Of a DNA stretch of 64,000 nt, positions 20,961 through 34,321 are shown piece by piece (position 1 is the stretch's first letter; each line of letters opens with the position of its first letter). Position numbers and translations under genes: made by a program. The stretch spans positions 10,986 to 74,985 of the forward strand of contig NZ_PIOD01000010.1 of NCBI RefSeq assembly GCF_003369565.1, written 5' to 3'. The notes beneath the pieces are model-generated. The model made no database searches and was not told the DNA's origin. It saw only the letters and a list, made by a program, of their open reading frames with translations. Origin of the DNA: Oceanobacillus chungangensis. GTDB lineage: Bacteria; Bacillota; Bacilli; Bacillales; Amphibacillaceae.

Positions 20961-22148
20961 ATGGCTAAAGAAAAATTTGACCGCTCAAAAGATCACGTTA
21001 ACGTTGGTACTCTTGGACACGTTGACCATGGTAAAACAACTTTAACTGCTGCAATTACAACTGTTCTTGCAAAACACGGTGGTGGAGAAGCACGCGCCTA
21101 CGACCAAATCGATGGTGCTCCAGAAGAAAGAGAACGTGGTATCACAATCTCAACTTCTCACGTAGAATATGAAACTGAAACTCGTCACTATGCGCACGTT
21201 GACTGCCCAGGGCATGCTGACTATGTTAAAAACATGATCACTGGTGCTGCACAAATGGACGGAGCTATCTTAGTAGTATCTGCTGCTGACGGCCCAATGC
21301 CACAAACTCGTGAACATATCCTTCTATCTCGCAACGTTGGGGTACCTGCTTTCGTAGTATTCCTTAACAAAGTTGATATGGTTGACGATGAAGAATTACT
21401 TGAACTAGTTGAAATGGAAGTTCGTGATCTATTATCAGAATACGATTTCCCTGGTGATGATGTGCCAGTTATCAAAGGTTCAGCTCTTAAAGCTCTTGAA
21501 GGTGAAGATAAATACGAACAAGCTATTTTAGAATTAATGGCTGCTGTTGATGAATATGTTCCAACTCCAGAACGTGACAACGACAAACCATTCATGATGC
21601 CTGTTGAGGATGTATTCTCAATCACTGGCCGTGGTACAGTTGCAACTGGTCGTGTAGAACGTGGGCAAATTAAAGTTGGGGATGAAATTGAAATCATTGG
21701 ACTTAATGAAGCTCCAAGCAAATCAACTGTAACAGGTGTTGAAATGTTCCGTAAGCTTCTTGACTACGCTGAAGCTGGTGACAACATCGGTGCACTTCTT
21801 CGTGGGGTTTCTCGTGAAGATATCAACCGTGGTCAAGTATTAGCTAAACCAGGTACAATTACACCACATACTAACTTCAAAGCTGAAGTTTATGTATTAT
21901 CAAAAGAAGAAGGTGGACGTCATACTCCATTCTTCTCAAACTATCGCCCACAGTTCTACTTCCGTACAACTGACGTAACTGGAGTTATCCAACTTCCAGA
22001 AGGCGTAGAAATGATTATGCCTGGTGATAACACAGAAATGATCGTAGAACTTATTTCACCAATCGCTATTGAAGACGGTACTCGTTTCTCAATCCGTGAA
22101 GGTGGACGTACTGTAGGATCAGGTGTTGTTTCAACAATCACTAAATAA
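20961..22148 (+). CDS. tuf: Elongation factor Tu
   Basis: GTPase delivering aminoacyl-tRNA, 395 residues. G1 GHVDHGKT is at 19-26, G3 DCPGH at about 81-85 and G4 NKVD at about 136-139. Codon choice is strongly biased, as expected for a very highly expressed gene. Ribosome binding site AAAGGAGGA. A strong terminator ends the operon. Confidence 0.98.
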   Translation: MAKEKFDRSKDHVNVGTLGHVDHGKTTLTAAITTVLAKHGGGEARAYDQIDGAPEERERGITISTSHVEYETETRHYAHVDCPGHADYVKNMITGAAQMDGAILVVSAADGPMPQTREHILLSRNVGVPAFVVFLNKVDMVDDEELLELVEMEVRDLLSEYDFPGDDVPVIKGSALKALEGEDKYEQAILELMAAVDEYVPTPERDNDKPFMMPVEDVFSITGRGTVATGRVERGQIKVGDEIEIIGLNEAPSKSTVTGVEMFRKLLDYAEAGDNIGALLRGVSREDINRGQVLAKPGTITPHTNFKAEVYVLSKEEGGRHTPFFSNYRPQFYFRTTDVTGVIQLPEGVEMIMPGDNTEMIVELISPIAIEDGTRFSIREGGRTVGSGVVSTITK

Positions 22149-22160
22149 GTAATTATTATA

Positions 22161-22197
22161 AACACAGGTAACTTAATGAAGTTATCTGTGTTTTTTT
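22161..22197 (+). terminator. Terminator after tuf
   Basis: AACACAGGTAACTT (22161-22174) pairs with AAGTTATCTGTGTT (22179-22192) around a four-base loop, one G-U pair, then a run of T. The following 240 bases to the first S10 promoter hold nothing recognisable. Confidence 0.92.
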
Positions 22198-22437
22198 ATG
22201 TAATTTTTTCAAGTATTCGGTGCTTTGTTTTCATGGAAGTTTAGCTTACTGCTCTGGTAATATATAAACACCTGCAACGGAAACAATACAGCTGTAATGT
22301 AATGCCACTACTACTTAGCAGCAGAGAACATTATATCTAGCATTTTTTGGAATGGGTAATAAATCGTTATGAAGAGAGGTAAATAAAGCTTACTGCACGA
22401 AGGCTTGTCCATACAAAAAAATAATTTGTTAAAAGCT

Positions 22438-22466
22438 TGCTTTCGTCATAACAATTATGTATAATG
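22438..22466 (+). promoter_or_regulatory. Upstream promoter of the S10 operon (P1)
   Basis: TTGCTT (22438-22443), 17-base spacer, TATAAT (22461-22466). It is first of two tandem promoters upstream of rpsJ. Confidence 0.65.
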
Positions 22467-22507
22467 TGAAAATGTGCAAAGAACCTATAAGCTTATGAAA
22501 ATATAGG

Positions 22508-22536
22508 TTGCATTGACCTAGCATATTTAGTATAAT
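22508..22536 (+). promoter_or_regulatory. Downstream promoter of the S10 operon (P2)
   Basis: TTGCAT (22508-22513), 17-base spacer, TATAAT (22531-22536). The transcript would start about 125 bases before rpsJ. Confidence 0.7.
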
Positions 22537-22576
22537 ATTAATGTTGGTCAAAAGAAGGCGATGATGTGAGAGGTTG

Positions 22577-22614
22577 TTGGCACGCCCGGCCCCTTTGCCA
22601 TGGCGAGCTGTCAA
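22577..22614 (+). promoter_or_regulatory. Conserved-looking stem-loop in the rpsJ leader
   Basis: TTGGCA (22577-22582) and CGCC (22583-22586) can pair with GGCG (22602-22605) and TGTCAA (22609-22614). The GC-rich core CCCGGCC-CTTTGCCATGGC resembles the sequence upstream of rpsJ in B. subtilis as I recall it; an r-protein control element is possible but not shown. Confidence 0.5.
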
Positions 22615-22655
22615 GTAATTTTCACGGAGTATGTCTGTAATAATATGGACGATAA

Positions 22656-22976
<321 letters not shown>

Positions 22977-23006
22977 AATAAAGGTTTATTATAGGAGGTG
23001 TAACGG

Positions 23007-23636
23007 ATGACGAAAGGAATCTTAGGTCGTAAAATCGGCATGACTCAGCTTTTTTCTGAGAACGGAGAGTTGATCCCTGTTACAGTAATTCAGGCTGAGC
23101 CAAACGTAGTTCTACAAAAGAGAACAACAGAAAATGACGGTTATGAAGCACTACAAATCGGTTTTGCAGATAAAAAGGAATCACGTACTAATAAAGCGGA
23201 AAAAGGCCATGCTGAGAAAGCAAACACAGCCCCTAAGCGCTACGTTCGTGAAATCCGTAACGCAAATCTTGATGAGTATGAAGTAGGTCAAGAAATTAGC
23301 GTTGAAATTTTCCAAGCTGGAGATATGGTTGATGTAACTGGGACATCTAAAGGTAAAGGATTCCAGGGTTCAATCAAACGTCACGGTCAATCTCGTGGTC
23401 CAATGAGTCACGGTTCGCATTATCATAGAGGACCAGGTTCAATGGGTGCAGTAGACGCAATGCGTGTCTTCAAAGGAAAAAAATTACCAGGACATATGGG
23501 TTCAAAACAAATTACAATTCAAAACCTTGAAATTGTTAATGTTGATGTAGAACGCAACTTGCTTTTAGTTAAAGGTAATGTACCTGGTGCTAAGAAATCT
23601 TATGTAGAAATCAAAAGCGCAATTAAAGCTAATTAA
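23007..23636 (+). CDS. rplC: Ribosomal protein uL3
   Basis: Early 50S assembly protein of 209 residues whose long central loop ([20 protein letters not shown]) reaches the peptidyl-transferase centre. N-terminus [14 protein letters not shown] is typical. Ribosome binding site AGGAGGTG, 30 bases after rpsJ. Confidence 0.98.
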   Translation: MTKGILGRKIGMTQLFSENGELIPVTVIQAEPNVVLQKRTTENDGYEALQIGFADKKESRTNKAEKGHAEKANTAPKRYVREIRNANLDEYEVGQEISVEIFQAGDMVDVTGTSKGKGFQGSIKRHGQSRGPMSHGSHYHRGPGSMGAVDAMRVFKGKKLPGHMGSKQITIQNLEIVNVDVERNLLLVKGNVPGAKKSYVEIKSAIKAN

Positions 23637-23662
23637 TTAAACACAGGAAGGGAGGATATGTC

Positions 23663-24286
23663 ATGCCTAAAGTAGCACTATTTAAACAAGACGGAAGTAA
23701 TGCTGGCGAAATCGAATTAAATGATGTTGTATTCGGTATTGAGCCACATACTCATGTATTACATGAAGCAGTAGTAATGCAACGTGCATCTTTACGTCAA
23801 GGTACTCACGATGTAAAAAATCGTTCTGAAGTACGCGGTGGTGGTCGTAAACCATGGCGTCAAAAAGGAACTGGTCGTGCACGTCAAGGATCTATTCGCT
23901 CACCACAATGGGTAGGCGGTGGAGTAGTTTTCGGACCAACACCACGCAGCTATAGCTATAAACTACCTAAGAAAGTACGTCGTTTAGCACTTAGATCTGC
24001 ATTATCTTCTAAAGTAAAGGAAGATAATTTAGTAGTATTGGAATCAATCGCAATCGATGCTCCAAAAACAAAAGAAGTAGTTAACATGCTTGCAGCATTA
24101 AATGTTGATGCTAAAGCATTAATCGTAACTGCAGATAAAAATGAAGTTGTTGCTCGTTCAGCAAACAATCTTCAAACTGTAAAAGTATTAACAGTTGAAG
24201 AATTGAATGTATTAGACTTGCTTTCGCATGATAAGTTGATCTTAACGAAGGATGCAGCTGAAAAAGCAGGGGAGGTGCTTGCATAA
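23663..24286 (+). CDS. rplD: Ribosomal protein uL4
   Basis: 50S protein of 207 residues lining the exit tunnel. The extended loop [18 protein letters not shown] is wild-type in appearance, without macrolide-resistance changes. Its stop shares one base with the rplW start (TAATG), so the two are translationally coupled. Confidence 0.98.
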   Translation: MPKVALFKQDGSNAGEIELNDVVFGIEPHTHVLHEAVVMQRASLRQGTHDVKNRSEVRGGGRKPWRQKGTGRARQGSIRSPQWVGGGVVFGPTPRSYSYKLPKKVRRLALRSALSSKVKEDNLVVLESIAIDAPKTKEVVNMLAALNVDAKALIVTADKNEVVARSANNLQTVKVLTVEELNVLDLLSHDKLILTKDAAEKAGEVLA

Positions 24287-24573
24287 TGAAAGAGGCACGC
24301 GATATTATTAAACGCCCTGTCATTACGGAGCATTCTGCAGACTTAATGGCAGAAAAAAAATATACTTTCGAAGTATATCCAAAAGCAAATAAAACTGAAA
24401 TCAAAGATGCGATTGAATCTGTCTTTGGTGTAAAAGTTGTTAATGTAAACACAATTAACGTTAAAGGTAAATTAAAGCGTCAAGGACGTTATCAAGGATA
24501 TCGTTCAGATCGCAAAAAAGCTATCGTACAGCTTTCAGAAGATAGTAAAGAACTAGACTTCTTTGAAAGCTAA
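24286..24573 (+). CDS. rplW: Ribosomal protein uL23
   Basis: Tunnel-exit protein of 95 residues that docks trigger factor and SRP. It begins [15 protein letters not shown] and has the conserved [18 protein letters not shown] tail region. Overlaps rplD by one base; ribosome binding site GGGGAGGTG lies in the rplD end. Confidence 0.97.
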   Translation: MKEARDIIKRPVITEHSADLMAEKKYTFEVYPKANKTEIKDAIESVFGVKVVNVNTINVKGKLKRQGRYQGYRSDRKKAIVQLSEDSKELDFFES

Positions 24574-24604
24574 AAACAAATACTCGTGAAGGAGGGAAAA
24601 CAAG

Positions 24605-25435
24605 ATGGCGATTAAAAAATTCAGACCAACATCAAATGGTCGTCGTAACATGTCTGTATCAGATTTCGCAGAGATCACAACAGACACTCCAGAGAAATCC
24701 TTGCTAAGTCCATTATTTAAACGTGGCGGACGTAACAACCAAGGTAGATTAACTGTTCGTCATCAAGGTGGCGGTCATAAACGTCAATATCGTATTATTG
24801 ACTTTAAACGCAACAAAGATGGTATACCAGGACGCGTTGCTACAGTTGAGTACGATCCAAACCGTACTGCAAACATCGCATTAATTAACTATGCTGATGG
24901 TGAAAAACGCTATATCTTAGCTCCAAAAGGATTACAAGTAGGTCAACTTATTGAATCTGGTGCAGAAGCAGATATTAAAGTTGGTAATGCATTACCACTA
25001 GTAAACATTCCAGTTGGTACTGTTATCCACAATATCGAATTGAAACCAGGTAATGGTGGACAATTAGCACGTTCAGCTGGTGCTGAAGCACAAATTTTAG
25101 GTCGTGAAGATAAGTACACATTAGTACGTCTTGCTTCTGGTGAAGTTCGTTTAATCTTAAGCACTTGCCGCGCAACAGTTGGTCAAGTAGGAAATATTGA
25201 ACATGAGCTTATCCGTATTGGTAAAGCAGGTCGTTCTCGTTGGATGGGTATCCGCCCAACTGTACGTGGATCTGTTATGAACCCTAACGATCACCCACAT
25301 GGTGGTGGTGAAGGACGCACACCAATCGGACGTAAATCACCAATGTCACCTTGGGGTAAACCAACTCTTGGTTACAAGACACGTACGCGTAACAAACCGT
25401 CTGATAAATATATCGTTCGTAAACGTAAAAAATAA
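24605..25435 (+). CDS. rplB: Ribosomal protein uL2
   Basis: 50S protein required for peptidyl transfer, 276 residues. The functionally critical HPHGGGEGR near the C-terminus is intact, and the N-terminus is [15 protein letters not shown]. Ribosome binding site AAGGAGGGA. Confidence 0.98.
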   Translation: MAIKKFRPTSNGRRNMSVSDFAEITTDTPEKSLLSPLFKRGGRNNQGRLTVRHQGGGHKRQYRIIDFKRNKDGIPGRVATVEYDPNRTANIALINYADGEKRYILAPKGLQVGQLIESGAEADIKVGNALPLVNIPVGTVIHNIELKPGNGGQLARSAGAEAQILGREDKYTLVRLASGEVRLILSTCRATVGQVGNIEHELIRIGKAGRSRWMGIRPTVRGSVMNPNDHPHGGGEGRTPIGRKSPMSPWGKPTLGYKTRTRNKPSDKYIVRKRKK

Positions 25436-25492
25436 GCGGAATAATTGGCGGGAGTTATCCCCCGTCTCTCAATTGCGGAAGGAGGTTTATCC

Positions 25493-25771
25493 ATGGGTCG
25501 TAGCTTAAAAAAAGGACCTTTTGCAGATGATCATTTATTAACAAAAATTGAGAAATTAAACGAATCTGATAAGAAGCAAGTAGTAAAAACTTGGTCTCGT
25601 CGTTCAACTATTTTCCCTACTTTTGTTGGTCATACAGTTGCAGTATATGATGGACGTAAACACGTTCCAGTTTATATCACAGAGGACATGGTCGGACATA
25701 AATTAGGTGAATTCGCGCCAACCCGTACGTATAAAGGACATGCTGGCGATGATAAGAAAACAAATCGTTAA
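25493..25771 (+). CDS. rpsS: Ribosomal protein uS19
   Basis: 30S head protein, 92 residues, starting [16 protein letters not shown]. The ATG at 25493, ten bases after GGAAGGAGG, is chosen; the frame is open for 16 further codons upstream but those residues have no counterpart in the family. It contains [17 protein letters not shown]. Confidence 0.97.
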   Translation: MGRSLKKGPFADDHLLTKIEKLNESDKKQVVKTWSRRSTIFPTFVGHTVAVYDGRKHVPVYITEDMVGHKLGEFAPTRTYKGHAGDDKKTNR

Positions 25772-25789
25772 TGAGAGGAGGCACTAAGT

Positions 25790-26131
25790 ATGCAAGCTAA
25801 AGCCGTTGCGAAATCAGTTCGTATTGCTCCTCGTAAAGTTCGTTTAGTTGTTGATCTTATTCGAGGAAAAAATGTTGGCGAAGCAGTTGCAATACTCCGT
25901 CATACACAACGTGGTGCTTCTCCAGTCGTAGAGAAAGTTTTGAAGTCTGCAATCGCAAACGCAGAACACAACTACGAGATGGATACAGATAATCTAGTAA
26001 TATCTGAAGCATATGTTAATGAGGGTGCTACATTGAAACGTTTCCGTCCACGCGCACAAGGACGTGCAAGTAAAATTAATAAACGCACTAGCCACATTAC
26101 AGTAGTGGTAACAGAAAAGAAGGAGGGATAG
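25790..26131 (+). CDS. rplV: Ribosomal protein uL22
   Basis: 50S protein of 113 residues whose beta-hairpin ([16 protein letters not shown]) lines the exit tunnel; no insertion or deletion linked to macrolide resistance is seen. Ends three bases before rpsC. Confidence 0.97.
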   Translation: MQAKAVAKSVRIAPRKVRLVVDLIRGKNVGEAVAILRHTQRGASPVVEKVLKSAIANAEHNYEMDTDNLVISEAYVNEGATLKRFRPRAQGRASKINKRTSHITVVVTEKKEG

Positions 26132-26134
26132 TCA

Positions 26135-26776
26135 GTGGGTCAAAAAATTAATCCAACGGGTCTCCGTGTAGGTATTATTAAAGACTGGGAGTCTAAATGG
26201 TATGCAGATAAAGACTATGCAGACTTTTTACACGAAGATATTAAGATTAGAGAATATCTTGAAAACCGCTTGAAGATTGCTGCTGTTTCTTCTATCGAAA
26301 TCGAACGTGCAGCAAATCGTGTAAACATTACAATTCATACTGGTAAACCTGGTATGGTAATCGGTAAAGGTGGATCTGAAGTAGAAGCTCTACGTAAATC
26401 GTTAAACAGCCTAACAGGCAAACGTGTCCACATTAATATTGTTGAAATCAAAAAAGTTGATTTAGACGCTAAATTAGTAGCAGATAGTATTGCTCGTCAA
26501 TTAGAAAACCGTATTTCATTCCGTCGAGCTCAAAAACAAGCAATCCAACGTGCTATTCGTGGGGGAGCAAAAGGAATCAAAACACAAGTATCTGGTCGTC
26601 TAGGTGGAGCAGATATCGCTCGTGCAGAACATTATAGTGAAGGAACAGTGCCACTACACACATTACGTGCTGACATTGACTATGGTACAGCAGAAGCTGA
26701 TACTACTTATGGTAAATTAGGTGTTAAAGTGTGGATCTACCGTGGAGAAGTCCTTCCAACAAAAAATAATAAATAA
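26135..26776 (+). CDS. rpsC: Ribosomal protein uS3
   Basis: mRNA-entry protein of 213 residues with a KH domain ([18 protein letters not shown]). It starts at a GTG ([14 protein letters not shown]) three bases after rplV; the ribosome binding site AAGGAGGG overlaps the end of rplV. Confidence 0.97.
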   Translation: MGQKINPTGLRVGIIKDWESKWYADKDYADFLHEDIKIREYLENRLKIAAVSSIEIERAANRVNITIHTGKPGMVIGKGGSEVEALRKSLNSLTGKRVHINIVEIKKVDLDAKLVADSIARQLENRISFRRAQKQAIQRAIRGGAKGIKTQVSGRLGGADIARAEHYSEGTVPLHTLRADIDYGTAEADTTYGKLGVKVWIYRGEVLPTKNNK

Positions 26777-26794
26777 GGAAGGGGGCAATGCATT

Positions 26795-27218
26795 ATGTTA
26801 ATGCCTAAACGTGTTAAATATCGTAGACAACATCGTGGTAAAATGAGAGGCCAAGCTAAAGGTGGTACAACAGTAGCTTTCGGTGAATACGGCTTACAAG
26901 CTGTAGAAGCTTCTTGGATTACAAGTCGTCAAATCGAGGCTGCTCGTATTGCAATGACTCGTTACATGAAACGTGGTGGTAAAGTTTGGATTAAGATTTT
27001 CCCAGACAAACCATATACAGCAAAACCTCTAGAAGTACGAATGGGTTCTGGTAAAGGTGCTCCTGAAGGATGGGTAGCAGTAGTAAAACCAGGAAAAATT
27101 ATGTTTGAAATCGCGGGAGTTTCAGAAGAAGTAGCACGCGAAGCTTTACGTCTTGCTGCTCATAAACTACCGATCAAAACTAAGTTCGTAAAACGCGAAG
27201 AAATTGGTGGTGAAATCA

Positions 27219-27229
<11 letters not shown>
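26795..27229 (+). CDS. rplP: Ribosomal protein uL16
   Basis: 50S protein of 144 residues near the A site, beginning [19 protein letters not shown], which matches the family, so the first ATG is used. The C-terminus overlaps the start of rpmC by 11 bases. Confidence 0.97.
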
Positions 27230-28120
<891 letters not shown>

Positions 28121-28156
28121 GCGAATGAATAGCCCTGTCAAGGAGGTGCGCAAAGC

Positions 28157-28468
28157 ATGCATGTAAAAAAAGGTGATAAAGTAAAAGTATTATCTGGTAA
28201 AGACCGTGGTAAAACAGGTACGATATTAGAAGCATATCCGAAGAAAGATCGTGTTCTAGTAGAAGGTGTAAACATTGTAAAGAAACACGCTAAACCTTCA
28301 CAAGAAAATCCACAAGGTGGAATTCTTGAACTAGAAGCGCCAATTCATGTTTCTAATGTAATGCCAATTGATCCTAAATCCGGTGAACCAACTCGTGTTG
28401 GGTATGAAGTACGTGACGGCAAAAAAGTCCGCATCGCTAAAAAATCCGGTGAAGTATTAGATAAATAA
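28157..28468 (+). CDS. rplX: Ribosomal protein uL24
   Basis: Assembly-initiator KOW protein of 103 residues, [21 protein letters not shown]. The KOW motif is at the N-terminus. Ribosome binding site AAGGAGGTG. Confidence 0.97.
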   Translation: MHVKKGDKVKVLSGKDRGKTGTILEAYPKKDRVLVEGVNIVKKHAKPSQENPQGGILELEAPIHVSNVMPIDPKSGEPTRVGYEVRDGKKVRIAKKSGEVLDK

Positions 28469-28494
28469 TTTAGCGACGAAAGGAGGGCGACATG

Positions 28495-29034
28495 ATGAAT
28501 CAATTAAGACAAAAATATCAAGATGAAATTGCACCATCATTAATGAATAAATTTAACTATAAATCAGCAATGCAAGTGCCTAAAGTAGAGAAAATCGTAA
28601 TCAACATGGGTGTTGGTGACGCTGTTCAAAACTCAAAAGCATTAGATGCCGCTGTTGAAGAATTAACATTAATTTCTGGTCAAAAACCATTAGTAACTCG
28701 TGCGAAGAAATCAATCGCTGGTTTCCGTCTTCGTGAAGGAATGCCTATCGGTACAAAAGTAACCCTTCGTGGTGAACGTATGTATGATTTCTTACAAAAA
28801 CTTATCTCAGTTTCACTTCCACGTGTACGTGACTTCCGTGGGATTTCTAAGAAAGCTTTTGACGGACGTGGAAATTACACTCTAGGTGTAAAAGAACAAC
28901 TAATTTTCCCAGAAATCAACTATGATAAAGTAAATAAAGTTCGTGGTATGGATATTGTTATTGTAACAACTTCTAATACAGACGAAGAAGCTCGTGAACT
29001 TTTAGCTCAGTTAGGCATGCCTTTCCAAAAGTAA
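28495..29034 (+). CDS. rplE: Ribosomal protein uL5
   Basis: 5S rRNA-binding protein of 179 residues, [14 protein letters not shown] to [10 protein letters not shown]. Two adjacent ATGs occur; the second (28495) gives the family N-terminus and better spacing to GGAGGG. The 5S-contact loop ([19 protein letters not shown]) is intact. Confidence 0.97.
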   Translation: MNQLRQKYQDEIAPSLMNKFNYKSAMQVPKVEKIVINMGVGDAVQNSKALDAAVEELTLISGQKPLVTRAKKSIAGFRLREGMPIGTKVTLRGERMYDFLQKLISVSLPRVRDFRGISKKAFDGRGNYTLGVKEQLIFPEINYDKVNKVRGMDIVIVTTSNTDEEARELLAQLGMPFQK

Positions 29035-29039
29035 GCTAA

Positions 29040-29249
<210 letters not shown>

Positions 29250-29278
29250 AACCCGATTCGGGAAGGAGGTAATTTGTA

Positions 29279-29677
29279 ATGGTTATGACAGATCCAATCG
29301 CAGATATGCTAACTCGCATTCGTAATGCGAACACAGTAAAACATGAACAACTGGAGCTTCCAGCTTCAAAAATGAAAAAAGATATCGCTGATATCCTTAA
29401 ACGTGAAGGTTTTGTTAAAGATTATGAATTAATCGAAGACAATAAACAAGGCGTTCTGCGTATTTTCCTTAAGTACGGTGCAAACGAAGAACGAGTAATC
29501 ACAGGAATTAAACGTATTAGCAAACCAGGTCTACGTGTATACGCTAAAGCTGATGAAGTACCTCGTGTACTTAATGGTTTAGGTATCGCTATCGTTTCAA
29601 CATCTAAAGGAGTGCTTTCCGATAAAGAAGCACGTTCTCAAGCTGTTGGTGGCGAAGTAGTCGCATACGTTTGGTAA
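29279..29677 (+). CDS. rpsH: Ribosomal protein uS8
   Basis: 16S rRNA central-domain protein of 132 residues, [18 protein letters not shown] to GGEVVAYVW. In E. coli it is the translational repressor of the spc operon; no such site was looked for successfully here. Confidence 0.97.
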   Translation: MVMTDPIADMLTRIRNANTVKHEQLELPASKMKKDIADILKREGFVKDYELIEDNKQGVLRIFLKYGANEERVITGIKRISKPGLRVYAKADEVPRVLNGLGIAIVSTSKGVLSDKEARSQAVGGEVVAYVW

Positions 29678-29708
29678 TTAACATTTTTTAATTAAGGAGG
29701 TGCATGGA

Positions 29709-30245
29709 ATGTCTCGTATAGGACTTAAATTAATTGAAATTCCACAAGGTGTAGACATTAACCTTAATGGCACTACAATTACTGTTAAAGGACCAAAAGG
29801 TGAATTATCAAGAGATCTACATCCAGATATGAAAATTAATATAAATGATAATGTTCTTACTGTTGAACGTCCATCAGATGCTAAAGAACATCGTGCATTA
29901 CACGGAACTACTCGTAGTTTAATCAACAACATGGTTGAAGGTGTTAGCAAAGGTTTTGAAAAGAATCTTGAGATGATCGGTGTTGGTTATCGTGCTCAAA
30001 TGCAAGGTAAGAAACTAATCGTTAATGCTGGTTACTCAAATCCAGTTGAAGTTGATCCAATCGAAGGTATCGAAATTGAAGTACCGAAGAATACTCAATT
30101 AACAATTAGAGGTATTGATAAAGAATTAGTTGGTGCAGTTGCTTCTAACATCAGAGCAATCAGACCACCTGAGCCGTATAAAGGTAAAGGAATTCGCTAC
30201 GTTGGTGAATTTGTTCGCCGTAAAGAAGGTAAAACTGCTAAGTAA
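29709..30245 (+). CDS. rplF: Ribosomal protein uL6
   Basis: 50S protein of 178 residues with the two-fold repeated L6 domain; the C-terminal [13 protein letters not shown] signature is present. ATG at 29709 ([12 protein letters not shown]) is chosen; a GTG at 29700 is part of the ribosome binding site AAGGAGGTG. Confidence 0.97.
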   Translation: MSRIGLKLIEIPQGVDINLNGTTITVKGPKGELSRDLHPDMKININDNVLTVERPSDAKEHRALHGTTRSLINNMVEGVSKGFEKNLEMIGVGYRAQMQGKKLIVNAGYSNPVEVDPIEGIEIEVPKNTQLTIRGIDKELVGAVASNIRAIRPPEPYKGKGIRYVGEFVRRKEGKTAK

Positions 30246-30282
30246 GATTAGTTAGTTAGCAAGCAAGAAAGGAGTGACCTAG

Positions 30283-30645
30283 ATGATCACAAAGCCTGAC
30301 AGAAATGTACTACGTAAAAAGAGACACGGCCGAGTTCGTAAAAACCTTAGTGGAACAGAAGCACGTCCTCGTTTAAACGTATATCGTTCAAATAAAAATA
30401 TCTACGCACAAATTATCGATGATAATAACGGCGTAACATTAGCAAGTGCATCAACAAAGGACAAAGAACTTAATGTTGAAGTTACTAGCAATGTAGATGC
30501 AGCTAAAAAAGTCGGTGAAATGGTAGCGAAGCGTGCTCAAGAAAAAGGAATTAAATCCGTTGTTTTTGATCGCGGAGGCTATCTATACCATGGTCGTATA
30601 CAAGCGTTGGCGGAAGCTGCTCGTGAGGCAGGTCTTGAATTTTAA
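30283..30645 (+). CDS. rplR: Ribosomal protein uL18
   Basis: 5S rRNA-binding protein of 120 residues, with [19 protein letters not shown] and the C-terminal [22 protein letters not shown]. Ribosome binding site AAAGGAGTG. Confidence 0.97.
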   Translation: MITKPDRNVLRKKRHGRVRKNLSGTEARPRLNVYRSNKNIYAQIIDDNNGVTLASASTKDKELNVEVTSNVDAAKKVGEMVAKRAQEKGIKSVVFDRGGYLYHGRIQALAEAAREAGLEF

Positions 30646-30666
30646 TAAAAAGGAGGGAACTCTTAA

Positions 30667-31170
30667 ATGAAAACAAACATCGATCCGAACAAATTAGAAC
30701 TTGAAGAACGTGTAGTTACGGTAAACCGTGTTGCTAAAGTAGTAAAAGGTGGACGTCGTTTCCGTTTTGCAGCTCTAGTTGTTGTTGGAGATAAAAACGG
30801 TCATGTAGGTTTTGGTACTGGTAAAGCACAAGAAGTACCAGAAGCAATTAAAAAAGCAGTTGATGATGCTAAGAAAAACTTAATTACTGTACCAATCGTT
30901 GGAACTTCAATTCCACACACAGTAAATGGTAAATTTGGATCTGGTCACGTATTAATGAAACCAGCTTCTGAAGGTACTGGAGTTATCTCTGGTGGTCCAG
31001 TTCGTGCGATTTTAGAACTTGCTGGTGTCGGTGATATTCTTACAAAATCATTAGGTTCAAACACACCAATTAATATGATTCGTGCAACATTAGATGGCTT
31101 AACACAATTAAAACGTGCAGAAGACGTAGCAAAACTACGTGGAAAGTCTGTAGAAGAACTGTTAGGATAA
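30667..31170 (+). CDS. rpsE: Ribosomal protein uS5
   Basis: mRNA-entry and accuracy protein of 167 residues with the dsRBD-like N-terminal domain ([22 protein letters not shown]). The loop linked to spectinomycin resistance (VVKGGRR) shows no deletion. Confidence 0.97.
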   Translation: MKTNIDPNKLELEERVVTVNRVAKVVKGGRRFRFAALVVVGDKNGHVGFGTGKAQEVPEAIKKAVDDAKKNLITVPIVGTSIPHTVNGKFGSGHVLMKPASEGTGVISGGPVRAILELAGVGDILTKSLGSNTPINMIRATLDGLTQLKRAEDVAKLRGKSVEELLG

Positions 31171-31186
31171 TAGGGAGGGAAACAAT

Positions 31187-31369
31187 ATGTCTAAACAATT
31201 AGAAATCACCCTCACACGGAGTGTTATTGGTCGAAAAGAAAAACAAATTAAAACTGTTGAAGCACTAGGGCTTAAGAAAATTCGCCAGTCCGTTGTTCGT
31301 GAAGATACTCCAGTTGTTCGTGGTATGATCAACGTCGTATCTCATCTTGTAACAGTTAAAGAAATATAA
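31187..31369 (+). CDS. rpmD: Ribosomal protein uL30
   Basis: Small 50S protein of 60 residues, with [21 protein letters not shown]. Ribosome binding site AGGGAGGG. Confidence 0.96.
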   Translation: MSKQLEITLTRSVIGRKEKQIKTVEALGLKKIRQSVVREDTPVVRGMINVVSHLVTVKEI

Positions 31370-31399
31370 TACTATAAAGCTTAAAGAGGAGGTGCTTGT

Positions 31400-31840
31400 A
31401 TGAAACTTCATGAATTAAAAGCATCAGAAGGAACTCGCAAAGAGAGAAATCGTGTGGGTCGTGGAATGTCCTCAGGTAACGGGAAGACTTCTGGCAGAGG
31501 ACATAAAGGACAAAACTCACGTTCAGGCGGCGGTGTACGCCCAGGGTTCGAGGGTGGTCAAATGCCATTATTCCAACGTTTACCGAAACGTGGCTTTAGC
31601 AACATTAATCGTAAAGAATTTGCTATAGTTAACTTAGATGCATTAAATCGCTTTGAAGACGGCACAGAAGTTACACCAGAGCTATTACTTGAAGAAGGTA
31701 TCGTGAGCAAATTGAATTCCGGCATTAAGGTGCTAGGTTTTGGCGCTATCGAAAAGAAACTAACAGTAAAAGCTCATAAGTTCTCTGCTTCAGCTAAAGA
31801 AGCTATTGAGACAGCGGGCGGTAAGACTGAGGTGATCTAA
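31400..31840 (+). CDS. rplO: Ribosomal protein uL15
   Basis: Late 50S assembly protein of 146 residues. The Gly/Arg-rich N-terminal half ([20 protein letters not shown]) threads through rRNA. The stop shares one base with the secY start (TAATG), coupling the two. Confidence 0.97.
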   Translation: MKLHELKASEGTRKERNRVGRGMSSGNGKTSGRGHKGQNSRSGGGVRPGFEGGQMPLFQRLPKRGFSNINRKEFAIVNLDALNRFEDGTEVTPELLLEEGIVSKLNSGIKVLGFGAIEKKLTVKAHKFSASAKEAIETAGGKTEVI

Positions 31841-33132
31841 TGTTTCGTACAATCTCCAATTTTTGGCGCGTGGCTGACATTAGACGAAAAATAGTTTTTA
31901 CATTATTAATGTTAATTGTTTTTCGTCTAGGCACGTTCATTCCTGTGCCATTTACAGATAAAGCAGCAATTGACTTTATGAACCAGCAGAACGTCTTTGG
32001 TTTCTTAAATACATTTGGTGGTGGAGCACTACAGAACTTTTCAATTTTTGCTATGGGAATAATGCCATATATTACGGCATCTATCATCATGCAATTATTG
32101 CAAATGGACATTGTTCCAAAATTTGCTGAGTGGAAGAAACAAGGCGAGATGGGACGCAAGAAAATTGCACAGGTTACACGCTATGCAGCAATCGGATTCG
32201 CATTCATTCAAGCAATTGCTATGTCAGCAGGGTTTAATGCAATGGCCGGTGGGTTGTTAATAGTTGATCCAGGTTTTATGAAATTCCTTGTAATTGCAAT
32301 TGTATTAACGGCAGGTACAGCTTTCTTAATGTGGTTAGGTGAACAAATTACAGCACATGGTGTTGGAAATGGAATCTCTGTAATTATTTTTGCTGGTATC
32401 GTTGCTGCAGTACCGAACGGTGTTGCTCAATTGTATAGTCAATATTTTGTAAATGCTGGTGATGAACTATTTATCAACATCATTATCGTTGCCTTAATTG
32501 TATTAGTTGCAATAGCTGTTGTAGTTGGAGTTATATTTGTTAACCAAGCATTACGAAAAATACCAGTTCAATACGCAAAAAAACTTGTAAATCGTTCTCC
32601 AGTTGGTGGTCAGTCAACACATTTACCTTTAAAAGTAAATGGTGCAGGGGTTATTCCTGTAATCTTTGCAGTAGCGTTTATCATGGCACCAAGGACGATT
32701 GCTAGTTTCTTTGAAGGTAATCAAGTAGCAGCAACACTTATGAATATATTTGATTACACTCAACCCGTTGGTATGGTAATATACTCAGCTCTAATCATTG
32801 CATTTGCATACTTCTATACATTTATTCAGGTTAATCCTGAGCAAATGGCAGAGAACTTGCAAAAACAAGGTGGCTATATTCCTGGAATTCGTCCAGGGAA
32901 GAATACTGAAACGTATCTTACACGTGTTCTATACCGTTTAACATTTGTAGGTGCGATATTCTTAGCAGTTGTTGCGGTATTACCAATTATCTTGGGTAGT
33001 CTTGCTAATCTGCCTAGTGCAGTACAAATCGGCGGCACAAGTTTACTAATCGTTGTAGGTGTAGCATTACAAACAATGAAACAATTAGAAAGTCAGTTAG
33101 TGAAGCGTCACTACAAAGGGTTTATTAAATAA
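31840..33132 (+). CDS. secY: Preprotein translocase subunit SecY
   Basis: Channel-forming membrane protein, 430 residues, ten hydrophobic segments, N-terminus [17 protein letters not shown]. The plug region follows segment 1 (FLNTFGGGALQNFSIFAMGI), and the cytosolic loop INPEQMAENLQKQGGYIPGIRPG-type sequence is present. Translationally coupled to rplO and followed by adk, as in Bacillus. Confidence 0.97.
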   Translation: MFRTISNFWRVADIRRKIVFTLLMLIVFRLGTFIPVPFTDKAAIDFMNQQNVFGFLNTFGGGALQNFSIFAMGIMPYITASIIMQLLQMDIVPKFAEWKKQGEMGRKKIAQVTRYAAIGFAFIQAIAMSAGFNAMAGGLLIVDPGFMKFLVIAIVLTAGTAFLMWLGEQITAHGVGNGISVIIFAGIVAAVPNGVAQLYSQYFVNAGDELFINIIIVALIVLVAIAVVVGVIFVNQALRKIPVQYAKKLVNRSPVGGQSTHLPLKVNGAGVIPVIFAVAFIMAPRTIASFFEGNQVAATLMNIFDYTQPVGMVIYSALIIAFAYFYTFIQVNPEQMAENLQKQGGYIPGIRPGKNTETYLTRVLYRLTFVGAIFLAVVAVLPIILGSLANLPSAVQIGGTSLLIVVGVALQTMKQLESQLVKRHYKGFIK

Positions 33133-33150
33133 GTTCTCTGCTGCCAATGA

Positions 33151-33810
<660 letters not shown>

Positions 33811-33994
33811 AACGATTTTAATTACATCTAGCGCGGAATAGATGCATTTCTATCTGTAAAAAGTTATAATTAAAGTCGTGAGTAATTTAAAAATTAAAAT
33901 GTATTGCTTTAAATAAAGTGACACAGGTCAAATATAGAAGTAGCCCTTTAAGAGGGAATATATTTTTCTAATGCCTTAGTGCAGGTGATCGTTG

Positions 33995-34321
33995 TTGAAC
34001 ACAGGAGATCAGGTTCTGATGCTAGGTCAGGTTGTTCGTATTTTGCAAGGTCGTGATGCGGGTCTTTATATGATAATCATTCATGTAGTGGATCATCATA
34101 CTGTCTTGTTAGCTGATGGGGAGAGGCGAAAGACGAATAGGCCAAAGAGAAAGAATCTACATCACCTTGAGAAGCTGGACTATATTTCCCCAGAAGTCCA
34201 AAACAGCCTTCTAGAAACTGGTCGTGTCACAAATGGGAAATTGCGATTTGCCATATCTAAGTTTAAAAGTGAGATTGTGACTGATTTGAAGAAGGGAGAT
34301 CTACACGATGGCAAAAGATGA
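33995..34321 (+). CDS. KOW-domain RNA-binding protein (YbzG-like)
   Basis: About 108 residues with an N-terminal KOW-like stretch ([23 protein letters not shown]) and a basic middle ([13 protein letters not shown]), resembling the small L14e-like protein between map and infA in Bacillus. Two consecutive TTG codons occur at 33992 and 33995; the second has better spacing to AGGTGA. It overlaps infA by 14 bases. The 180 bases between it and adk contain no map gene and no other recognisable feature. The role is unknown; ribosome association is inferred. Confidence 0.85.
   Translation: MNTGDQVLMLGQVVRILQGRDAGLYMIIIHVVDHHTVLLADGERRKTNRPKRKNLHHLEKLDYISPEVQNSLLETGRVTNGKLRFAISKFKSEIVTDLKKGDLHDGKR

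Noticed and set aside
21221..21721. Antisense 166-codon open frame within tuf
   Set aside because: Shadow of a highly biased coding sequence; Ser-rich product of no family.
31803..32159. Antisense 118-codon open frame within rplO/secY
   Set aside because: Lies opposite two essential conserved genes and has no ribosome binding site.
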